This document shows, in pieces, positions 1 to 11,510 of a stretch of 64,000 bases of DNA (positions are counted from its first letter, which is position 1; each line of letters starts with the position of its first letter). Source of the stretch: Gymnothorax reevesii (lineage: Eukaryota > Chordata > Actinopteri > Anguilliformes > Muraenidae); assembly GCA_029721435.1 (NCBI GenBank), contig CM056576.1, positions 115,805,166 through 115,869,165 on the forward strand. Reading direction: 5' to 3'. A program made the translations under genes and the position numbers. Under the pieces are notes generated by a model. That model made no database searches. It saw only the letters and a list, made by a program, of their open reading frames with translations, and had not been told where the DNA came from.

Positions 1-270
1 CATACAGCATGCCTCACCAGTGACTTTCCCCAAAGAGCAGGGATCAGTGTTCACCCTTAGCCATCCATTTCACCTGATCTCAACCCCATTGAACAAATGT
101 GGGATGAAGTAGGTCGTTGTGTGCGCCAGCATCAACTTCAACCACGCAACGTCGCCAAGCTGACGGCAACGCTACAGGAGAAGTGGAGGAACATTCCCCA
201 AGCAACCGTGCGATGTTTGTGCGAATCAATGCCTTGATGTTTACGCGCATGTGTACATGCACAGGGAGGA
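1..270 (+). pseudogene. Tc1/mariner-type transposase, C-terminal fragment
   Basis: Frame 1 on the plus strand reads the end of a DDE transposase. The SPDLNPIEQMWDE motif (from about position 70) carries the third catalytic acidic residue, followed by a basic helical tail that ends in a GGHC-like C-terminus, as in Tc1-type enzymes. An in-frame stop at 58-60, just before the motif, and another at 235-237 show it is dead. The N-terminal part lies outside the window. Confidence 0.75.
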
Positions 271-1310
271 CACTGTGGTAGAAGGAGGCACTCTTCTCCC
301 CTACCCATCATTCTGTCTGTACCTGGTTATTCAACCAATCCTCTCCCATTGTTATCTTTTGAATGTCCCTCCAACCCCCCTCTGTTGATCATTCATTGGT
401 TTTCTCTGCCATTTGTCCTTTTGTATCCAATCAGTTCAATCCTTACTGTAACGAACAGCCCACCCAGTTTCAGTTTAAATCTCCGGGCCTCTTGCTTCCT
501 GGTACCAGACAGAGCCACAGATTTCAGCAGTTGGGATTCATTTGTATTATTTATCCATTTGCTCAAAATTAATCTGTTCAATAAATTTTATAAAGGACTT
601 TTGGCTTTAATTTCTCGGTCTCTACGACAACACTAACAGTGTGTGGAGGGACTGTCCATTCACAATGGCATATCGGAAACATTTTTTGAGAATGTGATGA
701 AACTTCAGTGTTATGAACAATGAATTTGTTTTTTCTATTCGTATTAAATTTGAATTGAAAAACATTGGTTGTTTCTTCTTTTTTGTTATTAAATATGTGT
801 GTTGCATTTTCACTGCTTGTCAGTATATTAATACACAATGAGATTATTTAACAATACCATTTAGGTCGGCATTTACTATGAGGTGATATTTCACACTTTT
901 TTTTGTGGCAGTGCCAAATACATCTATGATATTTTTATGGCTTAGAATGATGCTTGAATGATCTGTTTTCAGAAAACAGAGAGGAAACTGTACAGTGGAT
1001 TAATGGTGGCATCAAGTGGTTAACTGATAACACTACACTCCGTTGAAGACCAGTCAACTAAAGCTTTCTCAGCAATTTCTCATCACAATACCTGGCTGTT
1101 AAGTGATACAATTGATGCTCGCGACAGATGAAAATGCAGTGAAATAAATCAACATTAAACTTTATTGACCACTCACTTAGGTATTATTCTTTTAAAGCAG
1201 TAATTTTGACTGAGGTGTTTCACATTGGAAGAAATTAGCTTTTTTTAATCATTTTGATGAATGCATCATTTCACATGTCACAAACTGTAGAAACATGTTT
1301 CTAATGGCAG
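271..1310. other. AT-rich sequence, nothing recognised
   Basis: No coding frame, RNA or repeat could be supported here. The short open frames lack motifs and splice context. The first part may be the 3' untranslated end and terminal repeat of the Tc1-type element to the left. Confidence 0.4.
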
Positions 1311-2034
1311 GGGTTCCCAAACTCCATCCTCGGGCCTCCCTGTGTATGCTGGTTTTTGTTCCAACGTGGTTTGCAATGATAGGATTTTAACAAGCTTTTA
1401 ATTTGTCTTGATTAGGTGCATTTATGTTTAGAGTAGCAACTTCTTGCTACCTCTCTTGACATAAAGTATTTTGACAGAGATGCATGAATATGGTGAAGAA
1501 TAAATTCCACATCCATATTGCAATATATGAGTAACTACTGCATGAAAAGAGGGGAAAAATTACCCAATAAAAGGAAAAAAAATCAATGGGCTCCTAATTG
1601 ATGTAACTGTGGGCACATGGTTGCCGAAACTAACAATTTACTAAACAAGCAAATAACAGAGTCAAACCGGCTTTATGTTAAGTTTTTGTTATTGATTGCA
1701 GGCAAATTGCTTTGAAAGAATTCTAATCACCTGCGTTCAGCAACCTGATTTCCACAGTGCCTGATTTGATCTGTTTATAAGCATTATTGCCTGAAATTGC
1801 TTGCTACACAGGAAAAAAACAAAAAACAGTATATTCAAGGGTCTTTTACTCTTCGTTGCACACATGGATATTTCCATTAAAATTTGGCTTAAGAAAGCAA
1901 ATAACTTCTTTAAACACAAAATGAACCTAATTAGGCCCAGTTAACAGCTTATTAAAATCCTATGATGGCAATTATGGTTGGAACAAAAACCAGCATACAC
2001 AGGGAAGCCCCAGGACCGAGTTTGGGAACCCGTG
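1311..2034. mobile_element. foldback/MITE with ~90-bp terminal inverted repeats
   Basis: The left end (from GGGTTCCCAAACTC) and the right end, read as reverse complement, match for about 90 bp. The match includes a shared CTGTGTATGCTGGTTTTTGT block and continues imperfectly inward (TAGGATTTTAA..AAGCT). There is no transposase. The roughly 720-bp body is AT-rich, so this is a non-autonomous DNA element of unknown superfamily. Confidence 0.8.
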
Positions 2035-3000
2035 TCTTATGGGAAGATAATGAAGACAGCAGTTATTCTGAATCACAATATATTTTTTGATTTAGGTATG
2101 ATGACTATTATTGTAAATCAATGTGGACATGGGGAGAGCAAGAGAAAGTGTTCACTCCACACAAGGTGGGCCAGGATGAGATTCAAAATCAGGCCATGTC
2201 TATCATCTGTGCCTGTAAGCTAATCCAGGATTATGACCAATAATGGTGCTACATTTGAGTTTCTGACATTGTTTCTTTATTTTATTTTTTCATTTTTTTT
2301 AATGACACCATTATTTCATTCCATTGTTTGTACAGCCAGGTTTTTGTACAGAGTTCACGGGTTCTTTGTAACTGTGAAGAAAATAATTCAAAGTCACGCA
2401 CATCCAAACCTAAGTCAAGGTGCCGGACCAAATGACAAATGAACATCAAGGGAAAAAAATAAGTCTGCACACTAGGTGTATCTCAAAATGTGTTTAATTA
2501 TCACCAGTAAAAACTGTAATGTTTCGGGCGATAACCCTTCATCAGACATGAACACACAGAGGCATGCACCTGCTTAAATCAATCAGTGTGATCACCTGAC
2601 AGGTCATGTGAGTCCATTCTCAAAAAGAAGTGAAAAAAAGGTGAGTACCAAGGCATAAAAAAATAGAAGTATATCAAAACACTTGAAGATTACATGACAA
2701 ACATCAGGCAAAAACCATCATGATGAAATGTAAAAATCAAGACAAAACAGCAAAATTGAGAAAAACAGTATTAAAACATAGAAACAATTTCAGGTAGAAC
2801 AGTGAGGCCCTAATACACTCACACACCAACTGAGAGCCACAACAAAGGCTGAGATATTCTCTGTTAGTGAGCCAATGGCAGCTACAATAGGCTGACCTGG
2901 AGGAACGTCAGTAAACTGTTTGTGTATTTCAGGTAAAATATACAACACTGGTATCACTAAGGAATCCACAACCATGAATGCATATTCTGCTTTGGTGATC
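2035..3000. other. intergenic, repeat-derived sequence
   Basis: No gene seen. A hairpin motif of the form CTGATGA-stem-loop-CGAAAC is present on the minus strand near 2521-2547 (see findings). The rest is AT-rich and unassigned, and includes the degraded 3' flank of the V pseudogene. Confidence 0.4.
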
Positions 3001-3004
3001 TTGT

Positions 3005-3318
3005 AACTGTGGGCTGCAGGGCCCAGTCGTACAGAGCAGAGCCTGTCACTTCAGCAGAGGAGATGTCCGGGTAAATGAGGTTGTTTTCGTTGTCATTTTT
3101 AACAGTGAACTTTGCTCTCTCTTCTCTCTCTTTACTTCCAAACATGAGAATGAGAAATTTAGGCTTTGAACCGTTGTATTGGCGATACCATTGAAGACTG
3201 TTTCCAGCGCTGTTACCAGCGTAGTTACATGACAGTGTGACACGGCCGCCCTCAAAAACTTCACTTTCTTCATTCACTTCATTTTCTATTGATGTAATTC
3301 CATACTGAATGCTGCCAC
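3005..3318 (-). pseudogene. T-cell receptor alpha/delta V segment, pseudogene (V exon only)
   Basis: The V exon (3318 down to 3012) begins after a TTTCCAG acceptor and shows the V-domain landmarks: VTLSC (first Cys), LQWYRQY (core Trp) and an SAEVTGSAL stretch before the second Cys. The second Cys is lost: the expected YYC reads YDW, through TAC GAC TGG. The heptamer at 3005-3011 reads CACAGTT, and no A-rich nonamer lies 22-23 bp beyond it (2974-2982), whereas its relatives have one. No leader exon with start and donor was found within about 600 bp upstream. It belongs to the same subgroup as the 28.5, 38.0 and 44.8 kb segments (QDxITS start, LEGSxVTLSC). The reading frame itself is open. Confidence 0.85.
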
Positions 3319-3745
3319 CTGGAAAATAATATATACATTAATATATTAGTTCACATGAAGAAAAACCTGGCTAATTGCTTAAAAAAGAATACAATTTTTT
3401 TTTGTTAGTTTTAGGTTTTTGCCCAATGACTGCAAATAATAACAGAAATATTCAACTTTGATAAAGTAATAACCTCATTGTATGAGCACACACACATAGA
3501 TTTATAGTTACATTATTGTTCCATCTTAATGGTAAATGTGAGGCACTGTAGAGTATCTGTCAGGACAGGCTGCAGTCAGAAATGCCTCCAAAGATTAAAC
3601 AATTTCACAATATACTTCCCCACAAATGAAAATGAAATAAACAAACAATACAACATCATGTTCATAAATATAGCCGCAGGAGGCTATTCCGGGGTTCAAG
3701 ACCATGAGTAGTTGAAAGCTTTAACAGCTTAATTATAAACCACTT
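3319..3745. other. 5' flank of V pseudogene, no leader exon
   Basis: On the minus strand this should hold the leader intron, leader exon and promoter of the V pseudogene. No ATG plus hydrophobic stretch with a GTAAG-type donor is visible. Confidence 0.5.
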
Positions 3746-3750
3746 TAGGA

Positions 3751-4520
3751 GTATGTTGCAGGTATTTCTGTGGACCTATTTTGCCAGTGTAATAACTGGA
3801 CCAACAACTGATGATGTATAGCCTGATTTGTGTTATGTTAGGCTATTTTGTGCTTTTGTGGCTCCCCTTTGTGGTTGATTGCTATGAAACTGTTCAGGTA
3901 TGTTTCAGGTATTTATGTGGACATATCGTGCAAGTTTTGTGGTGATGGTACAAACAATTTCTGATTAATAATCTGTTTGTGTAATATCACACCCCTTTTT
4001 TGCATTTGTGGCACCCCCTAATGGTTGATTTGATTGAAACTTTCAGACTATGTTTCAGGCTCTTATGTGGACATGTTGTGTGAGTTTTGTAATGATTGGG
4101 ATAACAATTTATGATTTATAGTCTGATTTGTGTTATGCCACACTGCTTTATTTTGCATTTATAACGACCCCTATCGGTCAATTTAGATGAAATTTCATTC
4201 ATTCATTTTCATTTGAGGGTATGTTTCAGGTAATTATATGAATATATACTGCTAGGTTTATGGCTATAGGGCAAACAATTGATGATTTATAATCTGATTT
4301 GTGTCATGCCATGCCCAATTTTTGTATTTATAGCGCCCCCTATGGGTCAATTTGCATGAAACTCTCACGGTATGTTCCTGGTATTTATATTCACATATCC
4401 TGAGGGTTCCATTATGATTGGCCCAATGGTTGTTGACTTTCGTCCATTGATGTGCTAAGCCACGCCCCTGCTGAAGTTCATTGGTCAATATCTTGGAAAC
4501 GAAATGAGATTTTAACAAGC
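3751..4520. repeat. diverged ~150-bp tandem repeat, about five units
   Basis: The motif TATGTTTCAGGTATTTATGTGG recurs in variants at about 3751, 3898, 4048, 4219 and 4370, giving spacings of 147, 150, 171 and 151 bp. Each unit also holds a TTTATAxTCTGATTTGTGTTATG block and a GCGCCCCCTAT-like block. The 171-bp unit has gained about 20 bp of a CATT-type repeat. The units have diverged and no protein is encoded. Confidence 0.85.
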
Positions 4521-5754
4521 CTGATGCAAAGTTTGATAAGCTTGGTCCAATGATGATCTACAGCGAGTATTATAGAAAAGTTGAAGAGTTTAGACCAAGG
4601 AATGTCTATACCAAGTTTTGTGAAATTCGGACATACAACCTAGGAGTTATGACCTTTCAAGTGTAAAACAGTTTTTTTCTAATTATAGCGCCCCCATCAG
4701 GCTGACTGAGTTGAAAATGGCTTTGGCAGCATTTTCACACTACTTCCAACCAATGTGAAAAATTTCAGGTCTCTAGCATTTACCATCTCATGGGAATTTG
4801 CGAAAACATTTCTGAAGAAGAAAAGAAATAATAATAAACCAGCATAAAAACAATAGGGTTTCAGCCCTACGGGCTTGAAACCGTAATAATTGAAAGAATA
4901 ATAACAAGTCGACATGGTCTACAACATCCCCCGCCAATCGTGCGCTTCTCATTTTCGAACTCAATCAAGGCCTTTATGGTCTGAAGCTACACACCAAATT
5001 TGGTTACTGTATCTGTAGTAGTTTCTGAGTAAAGCTGTCCCCTTTATCTCGGACGGACGAACGGACGCACACACGGACGGACGGACGGACGGAGGTCAAA
5101 CCTATATCCCCCTCCCACTTCGTGTTGGCGGGGATAAAAATAGGACACTGGCGGCCCCAGAAGCTCCCGCCGTTAAGGTAGATTACTGCTATAAACATAC
5201 CATTACCATTTCCACATTTTTCATGCGCCATTTCTCAAAGCCACTAGTCCGATTTTAATGAACTTTGGAACATAAATAGTTTACAGCATGATGGTTGTCC
5301 TGAACCTAAAAAAATACGGCCCTTTTGGTACTCTTAATTTCAGGGGATGCTGAATACATAATAAGGTAGAGAATTTTCAAGTCAAGAGCAAAATTTCAAA
5401 AAACCTTTACATTTTGTTTAAGTATCCAACTTGAAGAGGTTTAGCCCATAGATGCTGGATCAGACAACTTGTGTGCAAAATAAGAAGTTGATATGTCTAT
5501 TAGTTACTAAGGTAAGGTGTTTTGAAATTGTCATGATATGCCCTTTGTGGCGGCCTTCTTGGACACCTAATTTGCATCGGACATAATCGCCTCCATCCCT
5601 GCTCATTTGAATGTTTGCTTCTCATATCAATAAAGCAATTTGATGTAAGTGATGAAATTTTCATGCTTAATAGCAGTATTCTACCTAAACGGATGCATGT
5701 ATGGACGGATGCACGCATGGACGGAGCTCCCGTGCCACTTGGGTGGTGGGAGCT
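4521..5754. repeat. dispersed repeat with GGAC microsatellite
   Basis: This continues the repeat block. A GGAC tetranucleotide run lies at about 5054-5094 and a related degenerate run at 5690-5730. No coding content. The phrase around 4850-4890 resembles that around 6225-6255, which suggests related repeat edges. Confidence 0.55.
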
Positions 5755-6180
5755 AATTAGGAGCCTGTAACTGAAAATGTTGATAAGATAAAGCAAATTG
5801 TCGAAGTTTTTGGTGACATGTTTGGCCCAGTGACCAAAATAGGCCAAGGTCACCTTTTGGCACGTCATTTGTAGGACTTTATGAGATGCATGTCCAGTAA
5901 AAAATTAGGAGCGTGTAAGTGAAATAGTTGATGAGAAACAGCAAAATGTTGAAGTTTTCAGTGATATTTTTAGGCCAATGACCTTGAAAAAAATAGGCAA
6001 AGGTCACCTTTGGGCATGTCACTTGTAGGCCTTTATGAGATGTATGTACAACAAAAATTAGGAGCCTGAAACTGAAATAGTTCATAAGATACAGCAAAAT
6101 GTGTTGACAGACGCACGCACGCATGCACGGACGGAGCCCGATACCATAGCTTCCACACCGAGCTGCGGGAGCTAATAATA
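5755..6180. repeat. second ~150-bp tandem repeat, about 2.7 units
   Basis: Units beginning AATTAGGAGC start at 5755, 5903 and 6056 (periods 148 and 153 bp). Each contains a CAAAATG..GAAGTTTT segment and a GGCCAAGGTCACCTTT-like segment. The array ends in an ACGCACGCA run and a CTAATAATAA tract. Confidence 0.8.
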
Positions 6181-6361
6181 AATAAAATAAATAATAATAA
6201 TAAGCTAATAAATAACCTCAGCAAAAGCAATAGGTTTCCTTCAGCTCCGCTGTACGGAACCCTAATAATTCTGCAAAGATTAATGATAGTTTTTAGCGAA
6301 GTGAGACAGAGGATGCGCCGAGAATATTTATTGCAATGCGGTGTAGAGATCAGCAGCTTAC

Positions 6362-6522
6362 CCGGACTCCATCAGCAATGCAGCACTGTATTCAAGCGTA
6401 TAACGTGTAACAAGCCAAACCCGCCTTCTCCAAGTTGCGATATTGTCTACAGACTTCTTTTCATCCTCTCCAGGTTCATTTTTATGTTCTGTAACATGAA
6501 GCAGATACAAACTGGTCACCAT
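6362..6522 (-). pseudogene. decayed copy of PIM-like kinase first exon
   Basis: About 300 bp (6270-6570) align with the first exon and flanks of the intact kinase gene at 10.2-10.5 kb. Shared blocks include the GCAAAGATTAATGA flank, CCAAGTTGCGAT and CATGAAGCAGATAC. The start codon (6522) and the GTAAGC donor after 6362 persist, but small indels move the glycine-loop region out of frame. No later kinase exons follow downstream, where the 3.7-6.2 kb tandem repeats now lie. It is best read as the remnant of a tandem second kinase gene. Confidence 0.8.
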
Positions 6523-6691
6523 TGCACTGGTAATAATGTTCCAAACTAGGTAATTCCTTCATCTTGATCGAACAATATGCACAGCGATGTGCTGCAGTAG
6601 AATGAATTCTATCAAACGTTTGAAACTACAGCTGCGAAGCAAGAATAAAGAGCAGAAAGAGAAAGAGCTTGACCCAGAGCTGAGGGGGCTG

Positions 6692-9600
6692 TCATACTCT
6701 CACAAAGACCCCGGGCACGCAGGCTCTGCAGCCATGTTCATTCAAGTCCTTACCTTCACTGGCTTGCCTTTCCTTCTCTCTGTCCTCCATTTCTCTCTTC
6801 TCAGCTGCCAGGAGTGAGGCGGCGGAGTCAAGATCCTCTGGGTAAGTCCATATTTCGACAGCATCTTCCTCGATCTCCCTGGCTGCTGGAATTGAGGTGA
6901 TGGAGGTGTCGAAATCCTTCATGTACAGGCCGTAATGCTCTTCATTTCTCTCATTTCCATCCCCGCTTGATGGAGTCAGCGGGATAGCAGAGGCCGAATT
7001 CTCCCTGACACATTTACTGACTTGCGCTCCACCATCCTCTGACTCGCTGTCATTAAATTCTGAACTGGAAGAGCTGCAGCCCAAATACTCTTCTTTCCAG
7101 AGCTCCTCCCTCTCCTGCTCCGTTGTTCTCACTGGAAGAGATTGTTGAGGTCAGGTCACACAGGGCCATTGGGGAGTTAAACAGCCCATAAGTTTCCCCT
7201 AATGTCTGCACAACACAGAAAATAATGTCTACCTTGGGTTGGACTGACAGAGTAGAACCAATGATGGTCCAGGAGCTCTTCCAGTGTGAATCGGTCCTCC
7301 ACCCTGGGTGCCAAGCACCAGCGAATGAAGTGCAAGATTTCTGTCGGTTACAAAAAGGATTTATGTGATTGGCCAGAGGAGGTAAGAAGAGTGATTGAAT
7401 GGAGGAGATAATAGAAGTATGCATCAGGTATGTGATAGGAGAAAGGAGATAAAAGTCACATCTCACCGGAGGACAGCCCTATGGGGAGCATGTGCATGCA
7501 GTCCAGCATGTCAAAGTCATCATACACTGGGAAACCACAAACTAGCTCATAAAGCGTGACCCCTAGAGACCACACAGTGGCAGGGCCAGCGTGGTATGTC
7601 CCATCTGTAAACCATTCAGGTGGTGCATACGCCAAAGTGCCTGAAAGAGCAACAGATACAAGTGTCAATGAAAACTTGTAAAGCCATATGGCCAAGTCAA
7701 TGACCAGCCAATATAAATGGAAGGACACTGTTTGATGGGCTCACTCAATGTTCCACTGAGGCACAGAACAAACTTCCAGAGCGCATTGGAGCACCAGTAT
7801 TAACACTGAAGAAGGCACTACGCCGAAACGCGTTTGTGCGAAGACGCTTGGTACAATAAATGCGTTTATGCAAAGTGCGACCTTTTTTCTAATTTCTTTA
7901 GCACCAGTATTAACTCTTTTCCAAGTGCTCATTAAAAGGCCCAAACTAATCTCTTCACTGACCTGCAAAGGTGGTGTACGGAGTATCCCTCCAGAGATCC
8001 CCGCACCCAAAATCAATGAGGACGACACGCATGGTATCTGTCTCAATCAAGACATTGTTCGGCTTTACGTCGCGATGGAATACACCACACTTCTGGCAGT
8101 GCAGAAGTGCCTGGAGCAGTTGCCAAGTAACAGCCTTTGCAATCTGCTCATTCAGTTGGCCATATTGAGAGGCCATGAATTTTGTGAGGTCCATGCAATT
8201 GTCAGGCCGCTCCAGCACCATGACGTATTTGTCTGGTTTGTCGAACCACTCGTAGAGTTGTAAGATGTTCTGATGGCTTCCATTTCTGCTGACAAGCGCC
8301 ATGAGCCCCACTTCCGTTGGATTTCCAACTCTCTGTCCCGGCTGCAGAGTGAGAGGAAGTGTGGTCAGGAAGACCATGAGCTGGCTGTGATTATGAGGAG
8401 GCTATTGTGAACAACTGGGTTTACTGAACACAACAGATTAAATGAACTGAATGAACACAAACATAAGGAAAAGCAAATAATGTCTATTGGGATACCTATC
8501 ACAGCACACGTTCAAGATGAAAATTCAGCTTTTCCACAAATCAAAGACAAAATTTCCACTGATAAAGAGGTGATAACTAAGGCACACTTTATTGAACCCT
8601 GTGGGGTAATTTGTCTTCTGTATCTAACCCATCCTATAACTAGGAGCAGTGGGCAGCCACAGAGCAGCGCCCGGGGACCAACTCCAGTTGAAGGAGTTAT
8701 TTCCATAAGTGCTCAAGTCCATATTCTTTAAAAATCAGATAACACTACAAATCCACTCTTTCCTTGATGAGGAAAAAGCCACATAAGCCAATTTTGGCCA
8801 AGAATCACTCAAGTACAATATAAAATGAGCAGTGAATCGGAAATTCCCCAAGAAGCTAATTCTTGCAGTGACTAAGTCCAGTCTAAAACTTCTACAAGTA
8901 CATAAGTTCTGTCAGCCAATCAAAACATCGCTTAGAAAACTGGTAAGCCAATAGAAGCCACTGTAGCTTTCTAGCCAAACCAAAATAGCCTACTCTACAG
9001 GCCAGAATATGTGTGGGTGGACTCAACCCGAAAGAGCCAAAAAAAAAAGACCTAGGAAGCAGGAAATATGAGGTACAAACAAGCGAAAAAGAAGTCTGGC
9101 AAAAAAAAGGTCATACTTTTTAGCTGCTTATTCCTTTCTAATTCCAAGCCACATCCCAACCGCTGACAAATTAAATCTTCAAATCTGTTTGGATGGTGGT
9201 ACTGCCCATTCATAATTTATGGAGAGTGGATTTTATTGTGATCTTTGTTCAGCTGCATTTAACTTCTATTTCACTGCATATATCTTCCATTCATTTCATT
9301 CAAGAAGCTTTTTGACATCCATTAATGTAGCAAACGGGTATGACTGTATTTGCTGTTCATTTTCATCAGAAAGTAATGTGTTTTGTTTTCAAAAAGATGC
9401 TCTGCTTTAGTACTCTGAAATAATAAAATTTAATGCTGTTAATTTTTAAAAACGAATTCAATTTTCGTTATTTTGCGGCATTTGCTTCTAAAAGTCTGTA
9501 GACTGGTGTTTGAATTATCTGGGCCAAGAAGCAAGATAAAGGCAAGAAGGTCTCCTTATATGTTTTAAGAAATCTTTTCTGAAATTTCATTACATTTACA

Positions 9601-10455
9601 TCACCTTAACATATGTAACATGATCCCCACAAGTTGTCGAATTCTTAAAATCTTGTTTCTCTAAAAAGACGAAAACAGACTAGAGCACTTCTGGAAATCA
9701 ACCTTTCAGTTCAAAAGCCAGTTCCTTGGTAAGGGCTTCTGGTAGGACTGTGCCGATAATGCATCTAATATCCTAAAATGGTGGGCAGTAAACAAGTCAC
9801 AGTTCAACAAATGTGATGCGCAGTACTCACAAGAAGTAGTTCATCCTCCTCCGGTTTCTCAACAAATTTTACAGCAACCTGAGAAAAACAAGACCGAGAT
9901 GAGAAATGCAGTAAACTTTTGACACCCTGATTTCACTGCACTAATCCTATTCAATAAATTTCAGATACAGAAATCATACAATACTTTTTCTATATTGTAC
10001 AGTTGAATCAGTGTGGTGACAAAAAAAGTTAATAATGCCAAGCAATGTTTAAAATTCACCTTTGAAAATAAAGTACAGCAAGAAAAAAGGCAGCATTAAA
10101 AAACTTGTGCACAAAAGAAAGAAAAAAGTTGAGAGGAGTCAGAAACCTTTGGGGCATATGCAAGGGAACATAAAAATACCATTATTATGCAAAGATTAAT
10201 GACAGTTTTTTGTCAAAGGGGAGAGAATGTGTTGAGAATATTTATGGCAAAATGGGGTGATCATTAGCTTACCTGAACTCCATCATCGATGCGGAACCCT
10301 GCGTACACAGAGCCGAACCCGCCCTCTCCAAGTTGCGATCCGATTATATAAAGATCCGTATAGTCCCCACACTTCTCATCATCCTCTGCAATTGCTTCTT
10401 GATGTTCTGCAACATGAAGCAGATACACATTGGTCACTATTGCACTGGTCACCAT
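6692..10455 (-). CDS. PIM-family serine/threonine kinase, six exons, apparently intact
   Basis: Exons (minus strand, 5' to 3'): 10455-10273, 9878-9831, 8341-7963, 7640-7467, 7340-7233, 7131-6692. All have AG/GT borders and phases join without a stop, giving about 443 residues. Exon 1 carries the glycine loop GEGGFGSVYAG. Exon 2 has VAVK with the ATP-binding Lys. Exon 3 holds the PIM-type hinge VMVLERP, the catalytic loop HRDVKPNN and IDFGCG (DFG). Exon 4 has APPEW, the PIM-type form of APE, and PATVWSLGVTLYELVCG. Exon 5 closes the C-lobe with FIRWCLAP..RFTLEELLDHHWF. The 146-residue last exon is outside the kinase fold: a CSSSSSEFNDSESEDGG acidic Ser-rich patch, then Glu/Lys-rich helix. A GTAAGG inside it (6753) leaves an alternative 3' splice possible. 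PIM kinases are constitutively active cytosolic/nuclear survival kinases; activity here is inferred from retained residues. Confidence 0.88.
7791..7915. mobile_element. ~97-bp SINE-like insertion in a kinase intron, 14-bp TSD
   Basis: The 14-bp sequence GCACCAGTATTAAC occurs at 7791 and again at 7902 as a perfect direct repeat. It brackets an insert of about 97 bp that starts ACTGAAGAAGGC and ends in a pyrimidine-rich run (CTTTTTTCTAATTTCTTT). A long perfect target duplication fits LINE-driven retroposition. The insert lies in the intron between the third and fourth kinase exons and does not touch splice sites. Confidence 0.7.
8636..8702. repeat. dispersed repeat fragment in kinase intron
   Basis: A GC-richer segment (GCAGTGGGCAGCCAC..CGCCCGGGGACC..ACTCCAG) of a type I recognise as recurrent in fish genomes. 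It lies in the long intron between exons 2 and 3 (8342-9830). The rest of that intron shows nothing else. Confidence 0.4.
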
Positions 10456-11235
10456 GTTCCCAGCTTGTGAATTCCTTCAGCTTGATTTAATTGTCGTCAC
10501 GTGTGGTGGTGCGCCATTAAACGTCATGCCACGAGATAGACGGCTTCTGCAGCAGATGCACCTGTGTTTTCTTGCTTTAAGCCCCATAATAAGTCTCCGC
10601 CCTCCTTGCTCCACGTCTACTCAAGGTGCAATTCAGCTATTGGAAGATCCTCTGTAATGGATGAGGCGGAACGATTTCCGGGTCACGGAAGTAATGCACC
10701 CCTCGAGTGCGCCTATTTGGCGGCACATGGTGAATAGTGCGATGATGACGAAGGGAGAGCACTACTTTTCAGATTGTTGGATACGCCTTTTGGATGGACA
10801 GGGTGCACTGTTGACATTAGCTACCAAGCAAATTTACAGGTGTCGCTGCTTGCTGCAACTCGGCAGTCACTCAATAAACCAAATCTAACCATAAATGGTT
10901 CATCGCTAGCTGACCTAAAAACTGCCTTTCCTCTTGCACATAGTAGCTGTTAATTTTTTGGGCGATCCACCTTTTTCATGACTTTGTGATGTTGGTCATA
11001 AATTATAGCGACTCCTGGTTCTTCTCTTCTTTGATGTGTTTGTTGAAGGTTGTACAGCAGTAAAAGCCAGCTATTAGGTACTACAAATGGAAACAAAACG
11101 GAGTTGGATACATAGTACGGATGTTTTGAAGGTCAACAGGACAATTCCGTTACAGTGCCTCACCCGTCACTTCTCACGGAGTGGGCAGGTGACATGAAAC
11201 AATGGCCCGATGTTAGCTACATCCTCATAGTTAAT
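10456..11235. other. kinase upstream region
   Basis: This is the 5' flank of the PIM-like gene; no further exon was recognised. The stretch near 10780-10890 shares blocks with 15900-15990 (TGGATGGAC..ACAGGT..ACTCGGCAGTCAC). The kinase flank therefore appears to be part of a local segmental duplication. Confidence 0.5.
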
Positions 11236-11240
11236 TATTA

Positions 11241-11510
11241 ACCTCCGCCAAACAAAGTTGGCAGGAGATATATGTGATCGGTGCCATTTGTCTGTTTGTT
11301 TGTGAACAAGACAACTCAAAAAGTAATAAACGGATATCTGTGAAATTTTGTGGGTGGGTCGCTATTACATTAGGGATGGATCCTATTGATTTTGATGGCG
11401 ATTGGTCAAATAATATGCCCACCACAGCAACCGTCGCAAAATCCTATGTTGCAGATATACAGGATCGTACAAGAGTGGGCGTGGCATATGAAAGTTACTA
11501 AACAAGTTTA
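11241..11510. repeat. dispersed repeat (CCAAACAAAGTTGGCAGGAG family)
   Basis: The start CGCCAAACAAAGTTGGCAGGAG and the following GTGATCGxTGCxxTTTGT..GTGAACAA stretch recur at 46309-46400. These are two copies of one dispersed repeat. No coding capacity. Confidence 0.7.

Noticed and set aside
6587..6817. 76-codon plus-strand frame
   Set aside because: Antisense to the last kinase exon and its 3' flank.
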